This document shows, in pieces, positions 16,994-25,199 of a stretch of 57,525 nucleotides of DNA. This DNA comes from Acidobacteriota bacterium (lineage in GTDB: Bacteria; Acidobacteriota; Vicinamibacteria; Vicinamibacterales; UBA8438), in the NCBI GenBank assembly GCA_021296475.1, contig JAGWAJ010000010.1, positions 31,792 through 89,316 on the forward strand. Direction: 5' to 3'. Every line of letters begins with the position of its first letter. Positions within the stretch are counted from its first letter, which is position 1. The position numbers and the translations under genes are program-made. The notes below the pieces were generated by a model. That model saw only the letters and a program-made list of their open reading frames with translations. It was not told the origin of the DNA and made no database searches.

Positions 16994-18312
16994 GGCTCCT
17001 CCTTGCGCTCGACGACGAAGCGTCGTGCCTTCATCTCGAAGCGCGGCAGCGTGCCGGCGGCGACCGGCGCTACGGGGACCGTCAGGGCGAGCGCGTCTCG
17101 CAGGCGCCGTCCGGCCAGCGTGGCGATCGCCGCCGCGTCGGCGCCGGCCCGAACCTCGACCTCCACGTCGAGGGTCCGTTGCGAGCGCGCGGTCCGCACG
17201 GTGCAGCGGTACTCGACGATCGCGTCGATGGCGCGCAGCACCGACTCGACCGCGGCCGGGTAGACGTTGACGCCGCGCACGTTCGCCATGTCGTCCGCGC
17301 GCGCGACCACCCCTCCGACGAGCCGGGCGAACGTGCGTCCGCACGCGCAGGGTTCCGTTGTGCGGACCACGAGATCGCGCGTTCGGTAGCGGATGAGCGG
17401 GCTGGCCGTCCGTCCGAGGTTCGTGACCACGAGCTCGCCACGCCGGCCGTCGGGGACGGCGTCGCCCGTGGCGGGATCGACGACCTCGGCAACGTACTCG
17501 CCCTCGTTGACGTGGACGAACCCCGGCGCTTCCCGACACTCGAAGCTGACGGGACCGACCTCGGTCAGGCCGTGGTGGTCGATGACCCTGGCCCCCCACC
17601 CAGCTTCGATGCGCCGGCGTGTCGCCGCGATGCTGCCTCCCGGCTCGCCGGCGACGATGATCACGCGGACCGCCCGAGCCGCGAGCGGGTCCGTGCCGTC
17701 CCCCTGCCGCGCCACGTCGAGCAGGCGCAGCGCGTACGTCGGCGTGCAGCAGACGACCGTCGGGGCGAGCGCTTCGATCAGGCCCAGGCGCTGCTCGCTC
17801 GACATGCCCCCGGCGGGAATCGCGTGGGCGCCGATCTGCGTCGCCGCGTCGAACGCGGTCCAGAACCCCAGGAAGGGGCCGAACGAGAACGGGAAGAAGA
17901 TCCGGTCCCGCGCCGTCACGCCCGCCGCGCGGTAGACCGCCTTCCAGCACTCGAGCATCCACTGCCAGCTCTCGGGCGTGTCGATCCAGCGAAGCGGCCG
18001 GCCGGTCGTCGACGACGTCTGGTTGTACCGCGTGTAGCGTTCGAGGGGTTCGGTCAGTGCGGTTCCCCACGGCGGCGATTCCGCCTGGTCGGCGATCAGC
18101 TCGGCCTTCGTCGTGAACGGCAGGGCCTCCATATCGGCGGGCAGCGTCAACGCGTTGACGTCGACCCTCGCCGCGGCGAGCTTGCGCCGGTAGAAGGGGT
18201 TGCGCTCGCCGACGGTCCGGAGCAACGTGTGCAGACGCTCGCCCTGCCGGGTAGCCAACGCGGCGCGCGCCTGCCGCTCGCTGTCCGGTGGGGCCGTGTC
18301 GCGACGGGGCAT
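16990..18312 (-). CDS. Phenylacetate-CoA ligase family AMP-dependent enzyme
   Basis: A 440-residue adenylate-forming enzyme of the PaaK/CoF-synthetase type. The P-loop-like YNQTSSTTGRPLRWIDTPES, the A5-like HHGLTEVGPVSFEC motif, the ELVVTNLGRTASPLIRYRTR segment and a C-terminal small domain (ANVRGVNVYPAAVESVLRAI) are visible. The family activates aryl or arylacetic acids as acyl-AMP and then acyl-CoA. The final catalytic-loop Lys region (GTLPRFEMKARRF) is present. ATG 18312 is preferred over 18390. Neighbours are a thioesterase upstream and, translationally coupled, a VOC protein, within an array that also encodes a chorismate-lyase-like protein, so an aromatic acid substrate is plausible. 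Confidence 0.87.
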   Translation of the reverse strand: MPRRDTAPPDSERQARAALATRQGERLHTLLRTVGERNPFYRRKLAAARVDVNALTLPADMEALPFTTKAELIADQAESPPWGTALTEPLERYTRYNQTSSTTGRPLRWIDTPESWQWMLECWKAVYRAAGVTARDRIFFPFSFGPFLGFWTAFDAATQIGAHAIPAGGMSSEQRLGLIEALAPTVVCCTPTYALRLLDVARQGDGTDPLAARAVRVIIVAGEPGGSIAATRRRIEAGWGARVIDHHGLTEVGPVSFECREAPGFVHVNEGEYVAEVVDPATGDAVPDGRRGELVVTNLGRTASPLIRYRTRDLVVRTTEPCACGRTFARLVGGVVARADDMANVRGVNVYPAAVESVLRAIDAIVEYRCTVRTARSQRTLDVEVEVRAGADAAAIATLAGRRLRDALALTVPVAPVAAGTLPRFEMKARRFVVERKEEP

Positions 18313-18346
18313 GGGGCAAGGGCGGCGGGTCCGCGCCGCGGCGCGG

Positions 18347-18778
18347 TCACGCCTCGGGGCGCGCCGCGGCGACCTCGAAGCGGCCGGCAATCTCCGCCGG
18401 GATCGCCGTCGACCGGAAGGGCATGCCGGGGCGCTTGTCGATGCAGGCGACGGTCAGGCTGCCGGTTGCGATGGGGTCTCCGTCCTTCGTCACGTGGGCG
18501 GCGTAGCGGATCGACTTCGCTCCAACCCGCGCGATCCGGATGTGGACCTCGAACTCGTCCTCGAACCGGAGCGGCCGGTGGAAGTCGAACGAGGCGGCGA
18601 CGCGCGGAAAACCGACCGGCGCGTCCCGCGGGGCGATGCTGAGACCCGCCGACCGCCAGAGCGCGTGCTCCGCCTCCTCCATGTAGCGGTAGAACCAGGA
18701 GAAGTGCACGATGCCGGCCGTGTCGGTCTCGTGGAACTGCACCCGCCGCCTCAGTCGGTACTCGCTCGCCACGGGCAC
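18347..18778 (-). CDS. 4HBT-type acyl-CoA thioesterase (hotdog fold)
   Basis: A 143-residue YbgC/4-hydroxybenzoyl-CoA thioesterase-like protein. VQFHETDTAGIVHFSWFYRY contains the conserved Asp (ETDTAGIVH) of this class, followed by MEEAEHALWRSAGL and FDFHRPLRFEDEFEVHIRI. It should hydrolyse an acyl- or aroyl-CoA. It ends 34 bp before the CoA ligase gene, giving a ligase and thioesterase in one unit. Confidence 0.88.
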   Translation of the reverse strand: MPVASEYRLRRRVQFHETDTAGIVHFSWFYRYMEEAEHALWRSAGLSIAPRDAPVGFPRVAASFDFHRPLRFEDEFEVHIRIARVGAKSIRYAAHVTKDGDPIATGSLTVACIDKRPGMPFRSTAIPAEIAGRFEVAAARPEA

Positions 18779-18878
18779 ATTCTAGCCCGCCCATCGTCGC
18801 GCCTCGGCACCGGACCGCTGCTGCTCGCGGGCGGTCGCGGACTCAGGCGGGCGGTATCGGCCCGCCGGTTGCGGGCGG

Positions 18879-20141
18879 CTACGAGCCGCTCGCCGCGGGC
18901 AGCGCGGGCTCGGCTCGCGAGGTGCGGGCCGAGAACTCCCGGAGGGCCTCGAACAGCGGACCGAGGTCCGCGAAGACGTTCCCTACGAGGGCGTCGACGA
19001 GACGCGGGTGCAGGTCCGGGTGGGCCCGGATGAAGTCGCGGAAGCTGAAGGTCTGGCTGTAGAACGACAGCACGAGCTGCCGGAACTGGTCGAGCGCCCA
19101 GCGCATGTCGCGCTCGTAATCGGTGAAGGTCGCCGCGGTGATCGCTCCCGCGTCGAGCCCGCGGTGGACGGCGTCCGCCGCCATCTCGCCGCTCTTGAGG
19201 GCCATGAAGACCCCGGTGGAGAAGACCGGGTCGAGGAACGAGAACGCATCGCCGGCCAGGCAGAAGCCGTCCCCGCCGATCGACTCCGCGCGGTAGCTGA
19301 ACTCCCCGGTTACGCGGACCGGTTCCACCCGCGAGCCGCCGCGCAAGTGTTCTTCGATCCAGATGCAGTCGGCCGCCTCGCGCGCGAAGATCGCCTCCGG
19401 GTCGCGCGTGCCGCGGTAGAGGTAGTCCGCCTCCGCGACGACACCGACGCTGACGATGTCATCGGGCAACGGGATGTACCAGAACCAGCCCTTCTCCGGG
19501 ATGTAGGCGACCGTGGTCGCGCCTTCGTCCAGGCCCGGGTCGCGCTTCGCGCCGCGGTAGTAGGTGAAGACGGCGATCTTGGTGAGGTCGGGGTCGCGCC
19601 GCTTCCAGCCGAGCTTCGAGGCCAGGAACGTGTCGCGGCCCGAGGCGTCGATGACCACGTCTGCGAGGAACGTCTCCGACCCGCCGCCGGCCACATCGGC
19701 CCGTACGCCGACGGTGCGTCCCCCGTCGTCCGTCAGCAGCTCGCGGACGGCCCGGCCCTGGCGCACGTTCGCCCCTTTGGCCCGCGCGTTGTCGAGCAGC
19801 ATCCGGTCGAAGTCGCTGCGCCGCACCTGCCACGTGGTCGAGCAGGGATGCTTGATCGTCTCGAAGAAGTAGAACGGCTGCGAGACCTTCCCCGTCGTGG
19901 AGACGAACTGCACGCTGTACTTCTTCGGGCAGGCCGCCTCGGCGAACCAGTCGAGCACCCCGAGCCGCTCGAACGTGAACCAGGTGTACGGCATCAGAGA
20001 CTCGCCGATGTGGTAGCGCGGGAAGGCCTCGCGCTCGAGGACGGCGACGCGCCGGCCGTGCTGCGCCAGCACGGTGCCCGCGGTTGCTCCCGCGGGCCCT
20101 CCGCCGACGACGACGCAGTCGTAGCGCTCCTCCGTGCCCAT
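18879..20141 (-). CDS. FAD-dependent oxidoreductase, halogenase / geranylgeranyl-reductase-like
   Basis: A 420-residue flavoprotein. The N-terminal DCVVVGGGPAGATAGTVLAQ is the FAD-binding GxGxxG fold; FPRYHIGESLMPYTW and GDGFCLAGDAFSFLDPVFST are the GES and second FAD motifs. Residues around 200 read GWFWYIPL, matching the WxWxIP motif used to mark flavin-dependent halogenases. The halogenase active-site Lys cannot be assigned by eye, so reductase or monooxygenase activity is equally possible. It is 8 bp downstream of the chorismate-lyase-like gene. ATG 20141 is the clear start. Confidence 0.82.
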   Translation of the reverse strand: MGTEERYDCVVVGGGPAGATAGTVLAQHGRRVAVLEREAFPRYHIGESLMPYTWFTFERLGVLDWFAEAACPKKYSVQFVSTTGKVSQPFYFFETIKHPCSTTWQVRRSDFDRMLLDNARAKGANVRQGRAVRELLTDDGGRTVGVRADVAGGGSETFLADVVIDASGRDTFLASKLGWKRRDPDLTKIAVFTYYRGAKRDPGLDEGATTVAYIPEKGWFWYIPLPDDIVSVGVVAEADYLYRGTRDPEAIFAREAADCIWIEEHLRGGSRVEPVRVTGEFSYRAESIGGDGFCLAGDAFSFLDPVFSTGVFMALKSGEMAADAVHRGLDAGAITAATFTDYERDMRWALDQFRQLVLSFYSQTFSFRDFIRAHPDLHPRLVDALVGNVFADLGPLFEALREFSARTSRAEPALPAASGS

Positions 20142-20149
20142 CGGATCGA

Positions 20150-20716
20150 TTATCGCATCACGAGCGGGAGCACCTCGACGATGTCGCCGATCCGGTTGCC
20201 CCCGCGCAGGATCTCGGTGCGCCGGCCGTAGAGCGGCCGCGGCTCGCGCATCCAGAAAACGCCCATCATCTCCGGGTTCGGGGTCACCCGCAGGAACGCC
20301 TTGACGTGGCTCGCGTACTCGAAGCGTCCCTCGCGCAGGATCCGCCCGAGCGGCACCTCGTTCTTCAGGATCTGCCCGCGGATCTCGTCGCTGAACGCGT
20401 CGAGCCGCATCCGTATCGCGCCCATCTCGACCGGCTGCCCCGCGTACTCCTGCACCAGCAGAACCCGCCGGAAGTACGAGTCGTCGAGCGTGAACGTCGA
20501 CAGCGGACGCAGGACGATCCGGCCGCCGAAATGGCGCTCCAGGGTCAGGGTCATGTCGATGTCGTGCTCGAGCAGCGAGCGGTAGGGGAGGGGAATGTCC
20601 TCCGGCGAGACCTCCTCCACGTGCGGGACGTCGATTCCGGCCCGCTCGTAGACCAGGTCCAGGGGAAAGAGCAGGCTGTCGCCTCGCGGCTCCGCGCTCG
20701 AAGGTGCGGTCGTCAT
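20150..20716 (-). CDS. Chorismate-lyase-like protein (UbiC/DUF98 type)
   Basis: A 188-residue protein with the features of the chorismate pyruvate-lyase-like fold: LPYRSLLEHDIDMTLTLERH, the YFRRVLLVQEYAGQPVEMGA strand, IRMRLDAFSDEIRGQIL and VPLGRILREG. UbiC-type enzymes release 4-hydroxybenzoate and pyruvate from chorismate; other relatives act on related aromatic precursors. Its ATG overlaps the stop of the DUF4236 gene by 4 bp, so the two are translationally coupled. Assignment rests on pattern recognition of the family and not on a proven active site. Confidence 0.65.
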   Translation of the reverse strand: MTTAPSSAEPRGDSLLFPLDLVYERAGIDVPHVEEVSPEDIPLPYRSLLEHDIDMTLTLERHFGGRIVLRPLSTFTLDDSYFRRVLLVQEYAGQPVEMGAIRMRLDAFSDEIRGQILKNEVPLGRILREGRFEYASHVKAFLRVTPNPEMMGVFWMREPRPLYGRRTEILRGGNRIGDIVEVLPLVMR

Positions 20717-21987
20717 TGGTCTTCGGCGAGGGCAGCCACGATGGCGCCGGCGCGCAGCGCATCGGGCGTCGTCAGGTAGGTCGGCGTGGCGACGCCGTCC
20801 CGGATCAGGGTGAGCAACTGGCGGTCGTGATCGACCTCGACGTCCAGGATCCTGCTGTTCCGGATGGACGTGACTCCCCGGTGGACAAGCGCCACCCGCT
20901 TGCTGGTCACGACGAGAGTGCCCTCCTTGTCGATCACGAAGCCGCGCACCTTGTACCGCTGTCCGCCGCGCGAGAACGATCGCAGCAGGCGCTTCTGGAG
21001 GATCCGGCCCTCGCTTTCCATGTGGCACACCTCGCGGCGCGAGAGCTTCGTGGCGGCGTCGACCACCGGCAGGTCGCCGTCCCGAATCGCCCGGAGCTCG
21101 CGCAGCCGGTCGAGCAGGATCAGCTCGTCGGCGAGCTCTTCGTCGGTCAACCCGAAGGCGGCCCGCGCCCGCTCCAGCGCTTTCTCCTCGGCCTCGGTCA
21201 GGTCGTGGTCGCTCACCGCTTCCACGTGGGCCCGCGTGTAGGAGTCGAGCCGCGCGCGGTGCAGAAACGCCGGTTCGAGGTCGAGGAGGCGCTCCATCTC
21301 GCCGACGCGCTCGAGGCTCGGGTCGTCATAGGCGTTCGCCGTCGCAGCCTCCAGGAGGGTCAGGTACGCCCGCTCCTCGAAGTAGCGGGCGTCACCGGGA
21401 GTGAGCCAGCGGTCGCGACGTGCCGCGTCGATGGCGGATCGCGCCTCGTCGGCAATCGGCGCCGCCGCCGAGACCTGCGCGTCCAGCAGTCGGCCGTAGG
21501 CGTCACCGGCCGCCCGCCGCATCCGGCGGCCTACGGCGAGGACGACCAGGGCGGAAAGGACCCCGGCCGCGACCAGCGCCGGGAACGGTCGCGGCAGCAG
21601 CAGGCCGGCAACGGCGGCGCCCAGCGCCAACCACCCGTACGTCGGCGGTGATCTGCGCACCCGCGCGGGCTGCGAGGCGTCCGCGTCCGCCGGGCTGTGC
21701 GGCGCACCGTACGTCGCGCCGGTCTCCTCGGTCAGCTCGAGGGGCGCGCTCCGGACTGAAGATGCCCTACCTGCCTGGGCGCCGCCACGCCGTCCACCGC
21801 GGCTGCCGCCGCCGCCGAGCGATTTCCGGTAGTAGAGGCCTCCCCTCCCGCCGTGCGCGTAGGCCCGCCCGGAGGACGACAAGCCGAGACGGGCGCCGGT
21901 CACCCCGACCGAGACCCCGAAGCCGCTCTTCGAGAGGTTGAACCGGACCGGCCCGGCGCGAAACGACTTCCGGAGATAGAACCCCAC
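20713..21987 (-). CDS. DUF4236 domain protein with long C-terminal region
   Basis: A 424-residue protein. It starts at GTG 21987 with GFYLRKSFRAGPVRFNLSKS and GFGVSVGVTGARLGLSSSGR, the DUF4236 domain. A Gly/Arg-rich linker follows, then two hydrophobic helices (about 110-150: LALGAAVAGLLLP and ALVAAGVLSALVVLAVG) and a long cytosolic part with charged helices. The C-terminal ~130 residues (GRILQKRLLRSFSRGGQRYK, GTLVVTSKRVALVHRG) look like a PH-like or short-chain membrane-associated domain. Function is unknown. It is 20 bp after the radical-SAM gene and coupled to the lyase-like gene. Confidence 0.7.
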   Translation of the reverse strand: MGFYLRKSFRAGPVRFNLSKSGFGVSVGVTGARLGLSSSGRAYAHGGRGGLYYRKSLGGGGSRGGRRGGAQAGRASSVRSAPLELTEETGATYGAPHSPADADASQPARVRRSPPTYGWLALGAAVAGLLLPRPFPALVAAGVLSALVVLAVGRRMRRAAGDAYGRLLDAQVSAAAPIADEARSAIDAARRDRWLTPGDARYFEERAYLTLLEAATANAYDDPSLERVGEMERLLDLEPAFLHRARLDSYTRAHVEAVSDHDLTEAEEKALERARAAFGLTDEELADELILLDRLRELRAIRDGDLPVVDAATKLSRREVCHMESEGRILQKRLLRSFSRGGQRYKVRGFVIDKEGTLVVTSKRVALVHRGVTSIRNSRILDVEVDHDRQLLTLIRDGVATPTYLTTPDALRAGAIVAALAEDQ

Positions 21988-22007
21988 ACCGCGTCCCGGA
22001 GGCGTAC

Positions 22008-23381
22008 CTACGTGTAGCGGATGTCGGTGTGGGAGGGCAGGAAGAAGCGGGGAAGCAGGCTGTCGACGCGCAGCAGGCCGCCGCGCGAGAGGCGCACGGC
22101 GTCCGGGGACGACTCGTCGAGGTAGCCGTCGCGCGCGAGCGATGCCAGCGGGGCGGTGAAGCGGTCCCGGACGTCGACGCCGTACTTCTCGCGGAAGTAC
22201 GACGGCCGGATGGACCCGAGCTTGAGCTGCAGCACCAGCTCGCGGATGAGGCGTTCCTCGTCGGTCGGCCGGTAGGCCCGGTTCAGGGGGAGCCGGCCCC
22301 CCTCGATCGCCTCCGCATAGGCGCCCCACGAGTCGAGGTTCTGCATGTGGACGCCGTTGACGTGCCCGAACGACGCAACGCCGAGACCGGCGAGGTCTGC
22401 CCCCTGCCACAGCCGGTCGCGGTAGACGAAGCGCGTCCGGGCGGGGTCCCTGACCGCGGTGTAGGCGCTGCCGACCGTGTAGCCGGCCCGCTCCAGCTCC
22501 GCGAACGCCTCGTCCACCCAGCGCCGCTTCGTCGACCAGGGGGCCACGGTCTGCCGGAATTGCCCGTTGCCGTGGAGAAGGTCGCTGCTGATCGTCGTGT
22601 TGAACGGCAATTCCATCTGGTAGATGGTGATGCTGTCCGGATCGAGCGCGACCGCCTTCTCGACGGCCGTGCGCCACTTCTCGTCGCTCTCGCCGAGCAT
22701 GCCGGCGATCAGGTCGACGTTGATCTGCGGGAAGCCGACCGAGCGCGCGAAGGCGTAGGCCCGGAAGATCTCGGCCGAACGGTGCGCGCGGCCGTTGATC
22801 TCCAGCACCTGGTCGTCGAAGTGCTCGACGCCGAGGCTGAGGCGGGTCACCCCCATCTCGCGAATGGCGGCCAGCTTCGACTCGGTCAGCGTCCCCGGCT
22901 CGCACTCGAACGTGATCTCGCTCGCGTCCGTCCAGGGAGTGACGGCCGACAGCCGGTCGACCAGGCTGCGGAGCTGCCGGACGGAGAGGAACGACGGCGT
23001 CCCGCCCCCGAAGTAGACGAAGTCGAGCGGGCGGCCGGCGATGGCCGGCTGCTCGGCGTAGAGCTCCCACTCGCGCCCCAGCACGTCGAGATACGACTGC
23101 ACCTCGGCGGCGTTCTTGTCGGTATAGACGCGGAAGTAGCAGAAATGGCAGCGCTTGCGGCAGAACGGGATGTGCAGATAGAGCCCGAGCGGCACACCTG
23201 TCGGGGCTGGGGTGGCGAGCGCGGGCCGCGCGGCCTCGGCGACGGCGTCCGTCGTCCAGGTGGAGAACGGCGGATAGTTGGCGACGAAGTAGCTGCCGAC
23301 CTCGGTCGCACCGGGAGTCTCCGGCGCGCTGCCGACCTCCGTCGCGCCGGGCGCTTCCGCCGCCGATGCCGCTTCGCTCAT
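22008..23381 (-). CDS. HemN/HemW-like radical SAM protein (coproporphyrinogen III oxidase family)
   Basis: A 457-residue protein with the radical-SAM cluster CRKRCHFCYF (CxxxCxxC). Family marks are LYLHIPF before it, FVYFGGGTPSFLSVRQLRSL, TFECEPGTLTESKLAAIREM, GVTRLSLGVEHFDDQVLEIN and FPQINVDLIAGMLGESDEKW. Phe in place of a fourth Cys after the cluster is as in HemW. The N-terminal ~30 residues hold two copies of a GATEVGS repeat coded by a 45-bp duplication. It could be a haem chaperone, an oxidase or a pathway-specific enzyme; its position at the head of a four-gene operon with a lyase-like protein and a flavoprotein argues for the last. ATG 23381 is used. Confidence 0.85.
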   Translation of the reverse strand: MSEAASAAEAPGATEVGSAPETPGATEVGSYFVANYPPFSTWTTDAVAEAARPALATPAPTGVPLGLYLHIPFCRKRCHFCYFRVYTDKNAAEVQSYLDVLGREWELYAEQPAIAGRPLDFVYFGGGTPSFLSVRQLRSLVDRLSAVTPWTDASEITFECEPGTLTESKLAAIREMGVTRLSLGVEHFDDQVLEINGRAHRSAEIFRAYAFARSVGFPQINVDLIAGMLGESDEKWRTAVEKAVALDPDSITIYQMELPFNTTISSDLLHGNGQFRQTVAPWSTKRRWVDEAFAELERAGYTVGSAYTAVRDPARTRFVYRDRLWQGADLAGLGVASFGHVNGVHMQNLDSWGAYAEAIEGGRLPLNRAYRPTDEERLIRELVLQLKLGSIRPSYFREKYGVDVRDRFTAPLASLARDGYLDESSPDAVRLSRGGLLRVDSLLPRFFLPSHTDIRYT

Positions 23382-23445
23382 GGCGTCACTATATCAGCCT
23401 GCGGCGCACCGACCGGCACAGGTTTCGCATGGCATCCGCGGTAGG

Positions 23446-24009
23446 ATGGCGTCCATGCAGGCCGTGCCGCGGCGGGTCGGCTACCGCGACCTCCTGGCGA
23501 TGCCGGACGACGGGCGCCGCTACGAGATTCACGGAGGGGAGCTCGTCGTGGTCCCGGCGCCGCTGCTCCGCCACCAGATTGCCGCTCTCGAGATCGCCGC
23601 CCTGCTGACCGAGTACCGGCGGTCGTCGGGCGGGCTCGCGGTTGCTGCGCCGTTCGACATCGTCTTCGACGAGCACGACGTCGTGCAGCCGGACGTCGTC
23701 TTCTTCCGGGCCGAGCGAGTGCATCTGCTCGACCCGAACGCCGTGACCCGGGCGGCGCCGGACCTCGTGGTCGAGGTGCTCTCGCCTTCCACTGCGGCCA
23801 TCGACCGGGGCCGCAAGATGCGGATGTTCGCGCGCTACGCGGTGCCGGAGTACTGGATCGTCGACCCGGTCCGCCGCGAGGTAGAGGTCCACTGCCTGAA
23901 GGCGGCCACCTACCGCGAGGTCCTGCGGGCGCGGCCCGGGGGCAGCGTGCGCTCGGTGCTGCTCCCGGACCTCGCGTTCGACCCCGCCCGCATCTTCTCG
24001 TTCCCGTAG
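23446..24009 (+). CDS. Uma2 family (PD-(D/E)XK-like) protein
   Basis: A 187-residue Uma2 protein. RVGYRDLLAMPDDGRRYEIH and GGELVVVPAP, then FDIVFDEHDVVQPDVVFF with the conserved Asp, and APDLVVEVLSPST, then KMRMFARYAVPEYWIVDP give a full set of family motifs, including the nuclease-like D...ExK-type core. The biological role of Uma2 is not established. It stands alone, divergent from the radical-SAM gene with 64 bp between the starts. ATG 23446 is preferred; a second ATG lies 9 bp later. Confidence 0.88.
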   Translation: MASMQAVPRRVGYRDLLAMPDDGRRYEIHGGELVVVPAPLLRHQIAALEIAALLTEYRRSSGGLAVAAPFDIVFDEHDVVQPDVVFFRAERVHLLDPNAVTRAAPDLVVEVLSPSTAAIDRGRKMRMFARYAVPEYWIVDPVRREVEVHCLKAATYREVLRARPGGSVRSVLLPDLAFDPARIFSFP

Positions 24010-24038
24010 GGCGAAAGCGCCGGCGTGCTGCGGCACCC

Positions 24039-25199
24039 TCAGCCGAAGCAGTAGAGGATGCCGTCCTGCGAGCCGATGACCACCTTGCCCTCGGCGATCG
24101 CCGGCGAGGCCGAGAGCGGGGCGCCGGTATCGAACTCCCAGAGCTTGTCGCCGGTCTCGAGGTCGAGGACGTAGAGCCGGCCGTCGCCCGACCCGATGTA
24201 GACCCGGCCGCCGGAGGCGGCGGGGGACGAGTCGACGCGCGCGCGGGTCATGAACGTCCAGAGCGCTTCGCCGGTCCGCTCGTCGATGGCGTGCACCATC
24301 CGGTCGCGCCCGCCGATGACGACGCGCCCGTCGACGTGGAGCGCCGACGAATAGAACGGAAAGTGGCGGCGCGGGTGCTCGTAGCGCCAGAGGATCTCGT
24401 GCGTCGTCAGGTCGAGGCCGAGCACCTCGTTGTCGAAGGTGCCGAAGTAGGCCCGGCCTTCATGGATGGCGGACGAGGCCGCAGTGTAGGCGCCCGCCGG
24501 GAGGCTGACCACCTCCACGCCGTCGCTGATGCGGACTCCGTGAAAGGTCTCGTCGCACCCGCCGAAGTAGGCGACGCCGTCGGAGACGGCCGGGGTGGCG
24601 TGCACGTAGTTCTGGGTCTCGACCTGCCACGCGAGCTCGCCCGTCGCCGCATCGAGCCCGTAGAGGTAGCCGTCGTACGATCCGACCAGCACGCGATCGC
24701 CCACGACGACCGGCGAGGACTTGATCTCGCCCTGCGTCGGGAAGGTCCACACGGCTGCTCCCGTGTCGGCGTCGACCGCGTGCAGCACGCCGGCGAGGTC
24801 GCCCACGTAGACGCGGCCGCCGCCCACCGCCGGCGATGACTCGCCGATTCCCATGCGCTCGCTGGCCCGGTAGCGCCACTTCGGCGTGCCGCTCTCCAGG
24901 TCGACCGCGATCAGCTCGCCGGTGTACGTGCCGACATAGACCGTGCCGTCGACGACGGCCGCCGACGAGTCGATGGACTCGCCGGCCTCGAACGTCCAGA
25001 GCAGCTCGAGCTCTGCCGGCACGGCCGCCGCCGAGGCGCCGGTGAGCGCCGGCGTGCCGCGGAACTGCGTCCAGGCGTCGGCCGGCGCGGTCTGCGCCGC
25101 GGCGCCGGCGCCGCCGGTGAGGATCAGGACGCTGGCCAGCGCGGCGACGCGCCGCCCGGCACCGGACGTCGGGTGGGGTGTCTCGCTCAGTACGCGCAT
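24039..25199 (-). CDS. Secreted PQQ-type beta-propeller protein (BamB-like repeats)
   Basis: A 386-residue protein with a signal segment (~17-36) and about seven PQQ-like blades of the form SSPAV..GRVYVG...G.LHAVDA.TG...W. The mature part opens WTQFRGTPALTGAS, and the last repeat ends VIGSQDGILYCFG. No catalytic residues of quinoprotein dehydrogenases are evident, so this is probably a binding or scaffold propeller. Its start overlaps the end of the iron-alcohol-dehydrogenase gene by 13 bp, indicating cotranscription. A related propeller is encoded at 32.7-34.1 kb. Confidence 0.85.
   Translation of the reverse strand: MRVLSETPHPTSGAGRRVAALASVLILTGGAGAAAQTAPADAWTQFRGTPALTGASAAAVPAELELLWTFEAGESIDSSAAVVDGTVYVGTYTGELIAVDLESGTPKWRYRASERMGIGESSPAVGGGRVYVGDLAGVLHAVDADTGAAVWTFPTQGEIKSSPVVVGDRVLVGSYDGYLYGLDAATGELAWQVETQNYVHATPAVSDGVAYFGGCDETFHGVRISDGVEVVSLPAGAYTAASSAIHEGRAYFGTFDNEVLGLDLTTHEILWRYEHPRRHFPFYSSALHVDGRVVIGGRDRMVHAIDERTGEALWTFMTRARVDSSPAASGGRVYIGSGDGRLYVLDLETGDKLWEFDTGAPLSASPAIAEGKVVIGSQDGILYCFG

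Noticed and set aside
18347-23381. An aryl polyene or polyketide cluster
   Set aside because: There is no ketosynthase, acyl carrier protein or ketoreductase among the neighbours.
23446-24009. A toxin-antitoxin or restriction role for the Uma2 gene
   Set aside because: No partner gene or methylase is next to it; only family membership can be claimed.
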